Source of the DNA: Amphibalanus amphitrite
Taxonomy: Eukaryota > Arthropoda > Thecostraca > Balanomorpha > Balanidae
DNA length: 64,000 nt
Direction of reading: 5' to 3'
NCBI RefSeq assembly: GCF_019059575.1
Contig: NW_024881501.1
Location: forward strand, 124,001-188,000
Shown: positions 53,838 through 63,138 of the stretch, one piece after another
Layout of the letters: every line of letters begins with the position of its first letter
Numbering within the stretch: the first letter of the stretch is position 1
Position numbers and translations under genes: made by a program
Notes under the pieces: generated by a model
The model's input: the letters and a program-made list of their open reading frames with translations, nothing else
Told to the model about the DNA's origin: nothing
Databases searched by the model: none

Positions 53838-56800
53838 ATGCCGGAGGTGGAGAAGACCGAAGACCTGAAACAAGCCCGAACCAGAGAGCGTACCAAGACC
53901 ACGAAGCTCACCAGTAAACTGAGAGCCATCTACCAAGATCCCAATGCAAATCCAGACGCGGTCGCCTACCTCATCCAGCAAGCTGAGAAACAACTCACCG
54001 TCTTAGAAGAGCTGAAGGAGGCGCTGGAAACCTGCGGCATTCCAGATGAAACCAACCACCTGGCTGACCTGGACGAGCTGACATTCATGTCGAAGCGGCT
54101 TCTGGGCAGACTCGAGACCAAACCCACCCACGAGACACCAACGGTGAGTGACAAGTTCCGGCTCGACCTCAACCTACCTAAATACAACGGAGATCTCCTC
54201 GCATGGACAGAGTTCTGGGAGCTGTACTGCTCTGCAGTCCACCACAACCGGAGCTACTCACCCGTGGAGAAGTTCGTATACCTCCGAGGGCACCTGACTG
54301 GAGAGGCCGCTAAGTCAATCCAAGGTCTGGCTACCACCGCTGCAAACTACCAGATCGCTATCGACCTACTCAAGGACAGGTTCGGCAGAGATGACTTCAA
54401 ACGGGAGACCCTGATGGCCAACCTGCTACATCTCCCAGGGGTCATCAACTCCAGCGACTTGAAGTCCATGAGGCGACTCGTCGACGAGTTCACCATCTGC
54501 ATCAGGTCTCTCGAGGCTATGAACACGCCGTCTTCCCAGTATGGTCAACTTCTGCTGCCTGTAATGAAGGAGAAGATTCCTGAGGAGTGGCGCCTACAAT
54601 GGGCGAGGACCCGGTTCCTTGGTGCTGACGCATCAGGAACCGAGTTTGAGTGTTTCATCAAATATCTTCAGGACGAGCTGAGAATCCGAGAAGATGCCTC
54701 ACACGTGACCTGTGCTAGGGCAAAGCCGAGAAACACAGAAGCCGGTCCCGTGACGTCTCAAAGGTCAGTCTCCAGCATCTTAAGCTCACAACGAGCTAAG
54801 ACTCAAGCCAAGCCCCAAGAGCCTAAGTGGCTTTGCACGGCGTGCGGCCAAGGGCAACATGGCCTGTCCAGATGTGAGCGGTACCATCAGATGACCGTGC
54901 ACGATCGCTGGGAGGTGGTAAGGAGGGCTGGACTCTGCTTCCAGTGTCTCGGGCCGCACCTCGTCCGACAGTGTCGCAGTGGAAGCTGTCGCAGCTGCGG
55001 CCAGAGCCACCATTCCTCTTTGCATCTTCCAGCAAGAGGCCATCCCCACAGCAAGGCATCTGATATGTCTCCTCACGCCAATCCCTTCGTCCCGAAGGAG
55101 CCTTCCATGGACCAATCGAAGTCCGACAACGGCCCGTCCCAGCCAAGGGAAAATGTGGCGAACCGGAACGACACAGCATCCAGGCACCGCTACAGCGCCA
55201 CCTCGCAGCGAAGCACCAGCTTCTACCAAACCGCCTTGGCTGAAGCCGAGGGCCGGTCCGGCTGGCGTCAGGTGCGAATACTACTAGACGGAGGTTCCGA
55301 TACTTCCTACATTCGGACCAATCTAGCCCAGGAGCTGGGACTACCGGCTATTCGAACCGATATATTCGCATGTGTCGGTTTTCAGGAGAAGCTGGAGGAA
55401 GCACGAGAATACAGTCAAGTGGAGATCAACCTGCGCAGCCGATTCGACGGAGGGTCTCGAAGAATCAAGGCCTACAGCACTGACAAGCTGTGTGCAGAGC
55501 TTCCGGCGAACGACAGGACCCCAGACCGGTCTCAGCTTCCGGAAAACATGGCCGACGACTTCCAAGGTGGACCGGTTGACATCTTAATCGGTGTCGACCA
55601 CCTCTACGATATCGTCCTGTGGGAACAGATGGAGATCGACGACCGTCTGCGCGCTGTGGAAACAGTGTTCGGATACGTTCTGCATGGGCGCCACGACAGC
55701 AACTCCGGTGAACCAGCTCTGCGCTGCAGCTATCACTCTCACAGCGTAGTGAGAATGTGGGACCTGGACACCGTAGGCATTGTTCCTGAAGCAGAAGAAA
55801 AGAGGTCTGACACCAAGTTCCCTCTTCCGGAATGGAATGAAAAAGAGAACCGATATGAGATGGGTCTCGCTTGGGTATCAGACCAAAGGCCCGTGTCCAA
55901 CTATCAATCTGCTAAAGCTCGAACCCAACGCATGGAAAGAGCGTTGACAGAAGAAAAAGCCGAGAAGTATGGAGCAAAATTATCCGAGATGAAAGAGAAT
56001 GCTGTGATAGAATCGGCCGCTGACCAAGGGAAGACAAGCCTCAGTGAGGAGACGACTTATCCGCAAGGTGGGGAGCCATCATCTCGCGCCTCACCGAGAC
56101 CGGACCTGGGTGGAGTCAAGCAGGACGGTGACGGCTGTGGGTTGAAACCCCCGACCTCATCGAACTGTTCCTCCCTCCCGTCTGATGGCAAACCAGGACC
56201 AACACCTCATCAGCGACCGGAGACGGATGCCTTCTACCTACCCCACAGAGGACTCTTTCGCGATGAGAAGCTCCGCATCGTTTTTGATGGTTCCGCTAAA
56301 GATGGCGCTGGGCGGAGCCTGAATGACTATCTCCATGCAGGAGATAACCTCCTCAAGAAGTTACCGGCGGTCGTGTTAAACTTCCGTAGAGACGCCATTG
56401 GGTGCCAGACGGACATAAAGGCTGCTTTTCACCAAGTGGCTGTGAAACCAAGCGACCGCAAGTACCTGCAGTTCCTCTGGAGAGAACAGATACTGAGATT
56501 TGCGAGGGTCCCCTTCGGAATCTCATGCTCACCGTACATGCTACTCAAGACCATCGAAATACATTTGGACGGATATACCGCCACTGATCGAGAACTGTGT
56601 CAGAAGATTCGATCCGGTATCTACATGGACGACATATGCACCTCGTTCCCCACACGAGATGAAGCCAAGGCAGCCATGGAGCGATTGTCCGAGGTTTTTG
56701 CCGAGGCGAACATGCAGCTACACAAGTCTCGACAAACGGGAGACGCCGCGCCCGCTGAAAAGGTCCTCGGGATGATCTGGCGGACCGAAGAAGACCAACT

Positions 56801-58242
56801 CGCTGTCTGCATACCAAAAACTGATTGTCCGACATCGAAGCGAGAGCTGCTGTCCAACATATCCAAGACCTTCGATCCGCTTGGCGTCCTATCGCCGTGG
56901 CTGATAGGAGGTAAGGTGCAGTTCCAGAGAACATGGAAGATCCCCGAGCTCGGTTGGGATGACACCCTACCTGACGACCTGCAAAGAGAAGTGAGAATCT
57001 GGTGGGAAGACGCCCACCTCCACAGCAGGTGGTTTCCGCGATCTCTCGCAGTCAGTGAGAGTGCTGAAGGCGATGAGTGCACATTCCACGTGTTCTGTGA
57101 CGCATCGCAGCTGGCTTACTGCGCTGCAGTGTACCTGTTGAAGAGAGGTGAGTCACGACTCGTCATGGCCAAGAGCAGGTTAGCTCCCATGGAAGCGAAT
57201 CTCACCATTCCAAGAATGGAGCTGATGGCCGCCCTCATCGGAACCCGCCTGATGAAATTCATTCAGGATGCCCTGCAGCTCCAACAGCCGCGAGTCGTCT
57301 TCTGGACCGACTCTATGGATGTGTTGTACTGGTTGTGGAACAACAAACCTCGGAAAACGTTCGTTGACAATCGCGTCTCCTCCATCCTGGAGTCGACGAA
57401 CCGAGATCAGTGGCGTCACGTGAGAGGGACGGACAACCCCGCCGACCTGGGAACACGTGGTCTGACTATCGCCGCGCTCTCCAGCTGTGACAAGTGGTGG
57501 GAAGGACCCACTCACCTCATGATCCAATCGCACGGGCTGCAGCCCAGCGAGATCGACGAGCCATCAGACGAAGCCAAGAAGGAGACTCGAGCCGAGAACA
57601 GGGTACGAGTCACTACAGTTACTACTACTGCTCCAACAGCTGAACAGAAAACCCAAGTTCTCTTCGACTTCAAAAGCTGTTCACGCCTGAAGCAGTTGGT
57701 CGAAAGAACAGCCTGGGTGAAACGTTTCGTGCACAACATTCGAAACAAGGACCACCGGATAAGCGGTATGCTAACCGCAGAAGAACGCCGGGAGGCTCTC
57801 AACTTCTGGATCCGAGACGCTCAAGAGCAATTCCACGCCGTGGAACTGCAATGTGTGAAAAGAGGCGACATGGTCCCCGCTGGTTCACCTCTGACAAAGC
57901 TGCGACCACAACTGAGCGAGGATGGCCTCCTGTGCGCCATTCCCAGGACCAACGAGCCGCCTCTGACCATTCTGCCCGGAGCCTCTCACATTACCAACTT
58001 GATAGTGACAGAGGCTCATCAGCGATGCTTCCATCAGGGCACGAGAGCTACGCTGGCCCAGGTCTCTGCGGACTACATGATCCGCCGGAGAAGTGTCAAG
58101 CAAATCGTCAACTCCTGCAGGAGGTGTCGACGGTACACAGGCACCCGGTACCACTCTGTGGACGGAAAGCTGCCAGCCTTCCGCACCGAACCCAGTCGGC
58201 CGTTCTCTAAAGTCGGAATCGACTTTTTCGGTCCCCTGTATG
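53838..58242 (+). CDS. BEL/Pao gag-pol polyprotein up to the integrase core (interrupted)
   Basis: The ATG at 53838 opens a frame of 1474 codons whose last seven belong to an inserted MITE. Domain order: coiled N terminus; gag-like region of the DUF1759 type (PKYNGDLLAWTEFWELY, about residue 113 on); Cys/His knuckles typical of BEL elements (CTACGQGQHGLSRC, CFQCLGPHLVRQC, CRSCGQSHH, about 330-395); aspartic protease of the DUF1758 type (LLDGGSDTSY, about 480-490); reverse transcriptase with IVFDGSAKD, DIKAAFHQV and the active-site YMDD at residue 929; RNase H-like region (FCDASQLAY about 1085, FWTDSMDVLYWL, RGTDNPADLGTRG). The integrase zinc-binding HxxxxH...CxxC (about 1392-1425) and the first core Asp block (KVGIDFFGPL) close it. 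It would assemble particles and copy and insert the element. Confidence 0.95.
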
Positions 58243-58641
58243 CAGTGTGGCCAAATTGGTGATGTTGCGGGGAAAGTCACCCCCAATGAAAAGTATAATG
58301 ACATCCTCAGAAATTTTAAAATTACATCATCACGACGTTTTTGTCGTGAAAGCATACATAGTGTAGGAAAAAAGACTAAAAATGTTGCAATGTACGATTC
58401 GCACCGTCATACTCGTACTGTCGCGCTTACAATGCCGTGTTTTTACATCTTTAATTACAATATTTGGAGTTTTTTTATTACTTTCCACCAGAACTTGACG
58501 TCAGGTATAGTTTTTTTCCACATTATCTGTAAAAACTGCACCTAAAATGAGGCTGAAGACTAGTTTTTGGAAAATAGTGACATCCTCGTACGACTTTTTT
58601 ATACATCCTCCCCCTAACGCTAAACCAATTTGGTTACACTG
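58243..58641. mobile_element. 399-bp hAT-type MITE inserted in the integrase
   Basis: CCTGTATG flanks both sides exactly (58235-58242 and 58642-58649). The ends are CAGTGTGGCCAAATTGGT and, as complement, CAGTGTAACCAAATTGGT. Non-coding. It breaks the integrase between the first and second catalytic acidic residues. Confidence 0.9.
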
Positions 58642-58649
58642 CCTGTATG

Positions 58650-59430
58650 TCGATGGCAGTCAGAAGGTCTGGGTACTCCTGATCACTGCGCCACCAGCAG
58701 AGCCGTACATCTGGAGCTGGTCAAATCGCAAGGCGTGGATGATGTGAAACGGGCCTTGAGGAGATTCTTCGCCCTGAGATCTACGCCAGAGCTGATATAC
58801 AGCGACAACGCCCGCACTTTCCATGCCTTGGTTCCTCACCTTCCACCCAGCGTGAAGTGGAAGTTCATCCCCGAAGCCGCGCCCTGGTGGGGAGGGTTTT
58901 GGGAACGACTGGTGGGGATCACCAAACGCTGCCTGAAGATTACCTTACACCAATGTCACCTCTCCTTTGACGAGTTAGCCGTAACCTTGTATGAGCTGGG
59001 TTTCTATCTCAACCTTCGCCCACTCACCTCCAGTGACGAGGAGCCTCTGACACCCGCCCATCTCCTGTTCGGCGTGACCTCTGTCCGGGGTGTAGTATCC
59101 TATTCAGGGGACCACATAGACCCGATCGACAGAGCATGGCGGCACCGCCGCCGCGTGGGTGATCATCTGATCCGGAGATGGATACGAGAGTACGTGGCAG
59201 CTTTAAGAGGCTGGTCCGTATCACCCCGCGGACGTCCTACCAGAATCCCTGCGGTAGGTGATGTCGTTCTTGTCCACGGTGAGGGACCACGCAGCCGGTG
59301 GCCTATGGCCCGAGTGGACGAGCTCATCGCCGGCTCAGACGGGCACTGTCGAGCTGCAGTCGTATACATGCGCGGGAAGCGTACTCGTCGACCCATCAAC
59401 AAGCTCTTCCAGCTGGAAGCTGCTCAATGA
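58650..59430 (+). pseudogene. Remainder of the BEL/Pao integrase and C-terminal domain
   Basis: After the MITE the frame continues briefly, then shifts near 58690. From there CATSRAVHLELV leads into the second catalytic block (YSDNARTFHA), and PWWGGFWERLVG carries the catalytic Glu. A C-terminal region of the DUF5641 type follows (LTPAHLLFG, then RWIREYVAALR and VGDVVLVHGEGPRSRWPMARV), which is characteristic of BEL/Pao integrases. Stop at 59428-59430. With the MITE and frameshift this copy cannot make active integrase. Confidence 0.9.
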
Positions 59431-59492
59431 TGGAAAGTGTGTGCCCCTCCGTCCCCCTGCACGCCCACGCCACATTCCGACGTGTCTTGTCT

Positions 59493-59516
59493 GTATGTTT
59501 GCAGATCATCACCATC
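59493..59516 (+). promoter_or_regulatory. Candidate 3' splice site before the SGNH ORF
   Basis: Pyrimidine-rich gtcttgtctgtatgtttgcag ends in AG at 59503-59504, 12 bases before the ATG. The donor would lie in the 5' leader and was not identified. Confidence 0.45.
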
Positions 59517-60221
59517 ATGGAGATCGACCTTGCTCTGGATGAGGCAGTGGACTGGTTCGCGGAACACGGGCCCAGAGGTCGGTCTGAAGACCGCCAGCAC
59601 CCGGACCCGGACCAGCTGCCAAAGCTCCATCTACTATTGGGTGATTCCATAGCAAAGGCCTCGAGACTCACCCCTCGCGACCCCGGAGATCGGATCCTCA
59701 ACCGAGCACGCGGAGGCGAGACGTGGCGGTCTCTGAGCCGCTATATGGAGGAGGACGTGCGGGTATGGCAAGACACCATGGAGGCGGAGGAGCGGGCGCC
59801 GGGACACATCATCATCTGGTGCTCCGGCAACGATGTATACCACCGGCAAAGCCCTCTGGTGATCACCAGCCACCTGCTCGACCGGGTGGCTGCACTCGCG
59901 ACGTCAGTGGTTGGCAGACTGGAGCCGCATGCCGAGAAGGTGTACGTCCTCGGACCACTACCTCGACTGCTGGGCGCGGACCGCGGAGCAAAGTGGGAGC
60001 GGACTGCTGCGTTTCACCTGGAAAGAAGGCTGATAAACACCCGACTTGGCGACTCCTGTGAGATGATCCGTCTGAGACGTTCCCTCACTAAGAAGATGAC
60101 GAAGAACACGCGCACGGTAGCGGATGCGGGCTACCACCGCACCGACGGGGTGCACCTGTCGCCAGCCGGGTATGAGAGGATCGGAGCATGTGGAGCATTC
60201 CCCGGGTGGCTGCGCATCTAA
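59517..60221 (+). CDS. SGNH/GDSL-type hydrolase ORF of the BEL/Pao element
   Basis: A 234-codon frame starting at ATG 59517 lies 86 bp after the pol stop and in the same orientation. It carries the SGNH-hydrolase blocks in order: block I LLLGDSIAKAS (nucleophile Ser about residue 44), block II RARGGETW (oxyanion Gly about 66), block III CSGNDVYH (Gly-Asn-Asp about 105-107), and block V RTDGVHLSPAGYERIG (Asp and His about 211 and 214). The rest fits the alpha/beta fold (IIIWCS strand, YVLGPLPRLL strand). A good acceptor, tgtatgtttgcag, precedes the ATG by 12 bp. This suggests a spliced subgenomic message as used for env genes. No signal peptide or membrane segment is visible, so it is not an envelope glycoprotein. 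Substrate unknown; an esterase/deacetylase-like role is a guess. The frame is intact although pol is broken. Confidence 0.85.
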   Translation: MEIDLALDEAVDWFAEHGPRGRSEDRQHPDPDQLPKLHLLLGDSIAKASRLTPRDPGDRILNRARGGETWRSLSRYMEEDVRVWQDTMEAEERAPGHIIIWCSGNDVYHRQSPLVITSHLLDRVAALATSVVGRLEPHAEKVYVLGPLPRLLGADRGAKWERTAAFHLERRLINTRLGDSCEMIRLRRSLTKKMTKNTRTVADAGYHRTDGVHLSPAGYERIGACGAFPGWLRI

Positions 60222-60242
60222 GCTGTGATTGTGTTATTGTTA

Positions 60243-60267
60243 AAAAAGTGCCCCATGGGCACTTTTT
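60243..60267 (+). terminator. 11-bp hairpin just before the polypurine tract
   Basis: AAAAAGTGCCC, loop CAT, GGGCACTTTTT. It lies between the SGNH stop and the purine tract. Role unknown; 'terminator' here means only that the shape is stem plus T-run. Confidence 0.4.
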
Positions 60268-60279
60268 GGTGGGGAGAAA
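60268..60279 (+). promoter_or_regulatory. Polypurine tract
   Basis: GGTGGGGAGAAA directly abuts the TG of the right LTR, the expected primer site for plus-strand DNA synthesis. Confidence 0.75.
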
Positions 60280-61014
60280 TGTTAAATTTATGTGTTTCCT
60301 CCTTTATTTTACCTTACCTCTGAACCTTGACTGCACCCCCTCTCCACCTCTGCCTCCCCACCGCGCTGTCCGCCGGCCGCTCGCCGTGCGCCGCCGGGCG
60401 GCGCGCGTAGCTGTGCCCCCACCGGCCGGCGCTCGTTGGCTCCGCCGCGCGGCGGCGGCGGTCGGCCGCGGGTGCACCGAGCGGTGAACCGCGGGTGACC
60501 GGCGCCCGGGGCGCCGGCCCGAGCCGACCGTAGCCGCGGCGTCAGAGGGGAGGGCAGTGCGCGTCAAGCACAGGTCAGGTACGGTTCGGGCTGAAGCCTC
60601 CCGTGTCCCTTCTGCTGGCGCCGCTCGGCGAGCTTGGGGTGGAAACCCACTCGTCCCCCTCCACCTCACCCTACCCTGGCCGTCCTTTATCAAACTATCC
60701 CTATCGCTTCCTAACCTGCTATTCCTTGTTTACCCACGCTAACCTGCCTTTTTTCTCGAGACCATCCCTACCTATTATCACCTGGATTTAACGTTAAGAG
60801 AGGGGTTTCTGGATACCGTTTGTATGTAATAAGTCGTACCTGTTGTGTCGTCCAGCGCCTTTGACCAGCAATAAACCTGAGTAAGGTGAACTCCAATTCT
60901 TTGTGGGATTCTGACTAAATCTGAGTAGTTTTTTTTTTTAAATAACACTTCTTGCGATTTACACTCGAACATCATACAGTCCACTTCGCTATTTTTTTAG
61001 CCCCAGACTCCACA
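60280..61014 (+). repeat. 3' LTR of the BEL/Pao element
   Basis: 735 bp, nearly identical to the 5' LTR. AATAAA at 60870-60875. Confidence 0.95.
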
Positions 61015-61581
61015 ATAAGGGTGATTAAGGGTGGCCAATAAGTGTGTTTTTAAACAAAAAATTTGAAAACAACTGAGCAGCCGCCTGACAGAAGGTTCTG
61101 CCATTGCCAGATGTCGGAAGACGGTCAGGCGTTCTCCTGGTTCACCATGGCCAACAAGACCCTGGGCACGTACGGGGCGGCGTTGGTCGTGGTGACCAAG
61201 ACTGTCCAGGAGGCGCTGACCTACTTTGTCCAGCACCTCCGGCATCTCATTGTCACTGAGCTGCCCAAAAAACGGTAAGCTATTTGTGTAGTTTCTGTAT
61301 GTATTTCCACACGGTCGCTCACCCACCACGGGCTATCGCCGACCTCACACTGCCGCGGCCCGCGGCTCCCGTCCACTGCGTGTCGCACCGCGTGTCGCCG
61401 CCGGGGAGACATATGGCCGGCACATGGGCCCGCGTCGGCCGAGTCCGACCCCAGCCCCGTCCACCCGGCCCGTGTCCGGGCCAGACCGATACAGTTACAC
61501 ACCCCCCTGATCTACAAGATCACAAATCCATAATCAGTACAAAAATGCACATAACATGACACAACATAACAAGGCGAATAC
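61015..61581. other. Exon-like ORF and unannotated flank
   Basis: A plus-strand frame (about 61063-61274) reads through MSEDGQAFSWFTMANKT and VQEALTYFVQHLRHLIV to CCCAAAAAACG|GTAAGC, a fair donor. A possible acceptor (cctgacag) lies at about 61083-61090. It could be a host exon; I do not recognise the protein family. It may equally lie in the downstream LTR/UTR of the gypsy-like element on the minus strand. 61281-61581 holds nothing clear. Confidence 0.35.
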
Positions 61582-63134
61582 CTAATAATACACCGGTGTT
61601 TCATAGCGCTGTGCCGGGCGACTCTCCCGCTCGGTGCGCCGCAGGGTTCGTGGTGCAACGACTCCTGTTACATCGTCATTGGAAGCATCATTAGCACGAG
61701 TGCATTCAGTGCGAGGCGTGACATCAGACATGACACTCACTACGGGGCCAGGACCAGAATCAGCATTATGTGGCTGCGCGGATACTAAAAGTGGCAGCTC
61801 ATTTTCGGCACCCTCTGTGTCGTCAACCGAACAGTTATCGCTCACGTTGACGGTGCGGTGTCGCACGTTTCTAACATGATGAGGGGTGCCATCAACTACT
61901 ACTATCTGTGGAGAAACTACTGAGGACACAACACCAGGGTCAGACACGTCCGTGCATCGCGTGCCACGGCGCCTGACCCACACAGCGTCACCAGGGGCGA
62001 ACTCGCCCGTCCCGCGCGGCGCCGCCGGCTCCGAGCCGTCCGATCCCTCGCGGCCATTCACACGGCCGTCCGTTCCCTGGCTGCGCCCTTGACCGTCACT
62101 GTCACCGACCGGCAGCTGGCGACCAGCTGACCCGACACAGTCGCGCACTGTGTAGCGATAAATCCGACCGATGGGGGCATCACTGGCGCTGTCGCTGTCG
62201 CGGGGCGACACATTGTATAGGTGCACGGCCTCTGTGATTGAGCATTGCTTTCGAGCGGCAATAACCTTAACTGTCCGGTGATGCCGTTCAACTTTACCGT
62301 TACCGCCCGGCTCGTACGCTGCCCGGAACCGCAAAACCACGCCCCATTTCGCCGCGAACGCCGCAAAATGTCGTCCACGAAACACAGTGTCATTATCACA
62401 AAGAATCTCGCATGGCGCTCCACGTTCGCATAATATCGCTTCCAGATGCGACACAACATTTTCCGCGTCCGGCCGACGCAACTGCCGCCACAAACCGAAC
62501 CGAGACGGACCGCAATCGATCACTGTCGGGTACGACTGGTGCTGGTAGTGGGTGACGTCGATGGCCAGCCGCTGCCACGTCTCCGTTACCTCCAGCGATC
62601 CGTGACGCCAGGTGACCGGTGCCGGATCGATTGAGCGGCAGACGTCACAGTGATGCACAACAGCACGCACCTGAGACCGAGTAATGGTAGGAGCGATGTC
62701 ACGACGGGCGAAATACCAGGTGCGGCGAATCCCTGGGTGACCGGCGCGCTCGTGCAGCTCAGCAATAGAGGCGTCCACTGTTGCCCCGGTCGCCACCGCC
62801 CCTTCTGTGCCGGCGGCCACCGCCGCGCCGACCACCGCGGTCGCACCCGTGTCGGCGGCCACAGCCGTGCCGACTGCCGCTTCCGTGTCGGCGGCCACCG
62901 CCGTGCCGACTGCCGCTCCCGTGTCGGCGGCCACCGCCGTGCCGACTGCCGCTCCCGTGTCGGCGGCCACCGCCGTGCCGACTGCCGCGGGCCCTGATGT
63001 GTCATGCCTCAGCCACTCTTTCGGAACCCGTGTCAGGGCGTCTGCGCGATTTTCGTCTGACCTGACCAGGGTCACTGTCAGCACGAGACCCATTTCGTCT
63101 ACCAGCTGGCGAATAAGGTCGACACGCCGCCGGA
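61582..63134 (-). pseudogene. Ty3/gypsy-like pol fragment: RNase H end plus integrase
   Basis: On the minus strand the frame begins at the TTAA insertion. It shows the end of RNase H (RSDENRADALTRVPKEWL), then a 12-residue tandem repeat (AVGTAVAADTGA, four near-perfect units plus degenerate ones). The integrase zinc finger follows (ELHERAGHPG ... HHCDVC), then the catalytic core: AIDVTHYQ (first Asp), LCDNDTVFRG (second Asp) and GGNGKVERHHRTVK (Glu). The domain order RNase H then integrase is that of gypsy-type elements. The C-terminal tail includes GDAVWVRRRGTRCTD and ends at the stop at 61582-61584. Reverse transcriptase, protease and gag are absent because the 5' side is replaced by the TTAA element. 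No LTR is identified. Confidence 0.85.
62846..62995 (-). repeat. 36-bp in-frame minisatellite in the gypsy-like ORF
   Basis: Four near-identical 36-bp units (plus strand: GTGTCGGCGGCCACCGCCGT followed by GCCGACTGCCGCTCCC) encode AVGTAVAADTGA. More diverged units continue to about 62780. Confidence 0.9.
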
Positions 63135-63138
63135 TTAA

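Larger units (their letters stand above)
53009..61014 (+). mobile_element. BEL/Pao LTR retrotransposon with a third, SGNH-hydrolase ORF
   Basis: Two LTRs of 734 and 735 bp begin TG and end CA and are flanked by ATAAG (53004-53008 and 61015-61019). A probable primer-binding site follows the left LTR and a purine tract precedes the right. Inside are a gag-pol ORF of BEL/Pao type, the remainder of the integrase after a small MITE insertion, and a separate ORF with SGNH-hydrolase motifs. The LTRs differ at only two sites that I noticed (C53460/T60731 and a T/A-run length), so the insertion is recent. The copy is disabled by the MITE and a frameshift. Confidence 0.95.

Noticed and set aside
59517-60221. 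Envelope gene in the BEL/Pao element
   Set aside because: The ORF has no signal peptide, fusion-like or membrane segment, and instead shows all SGNH-hydrolase blocks.
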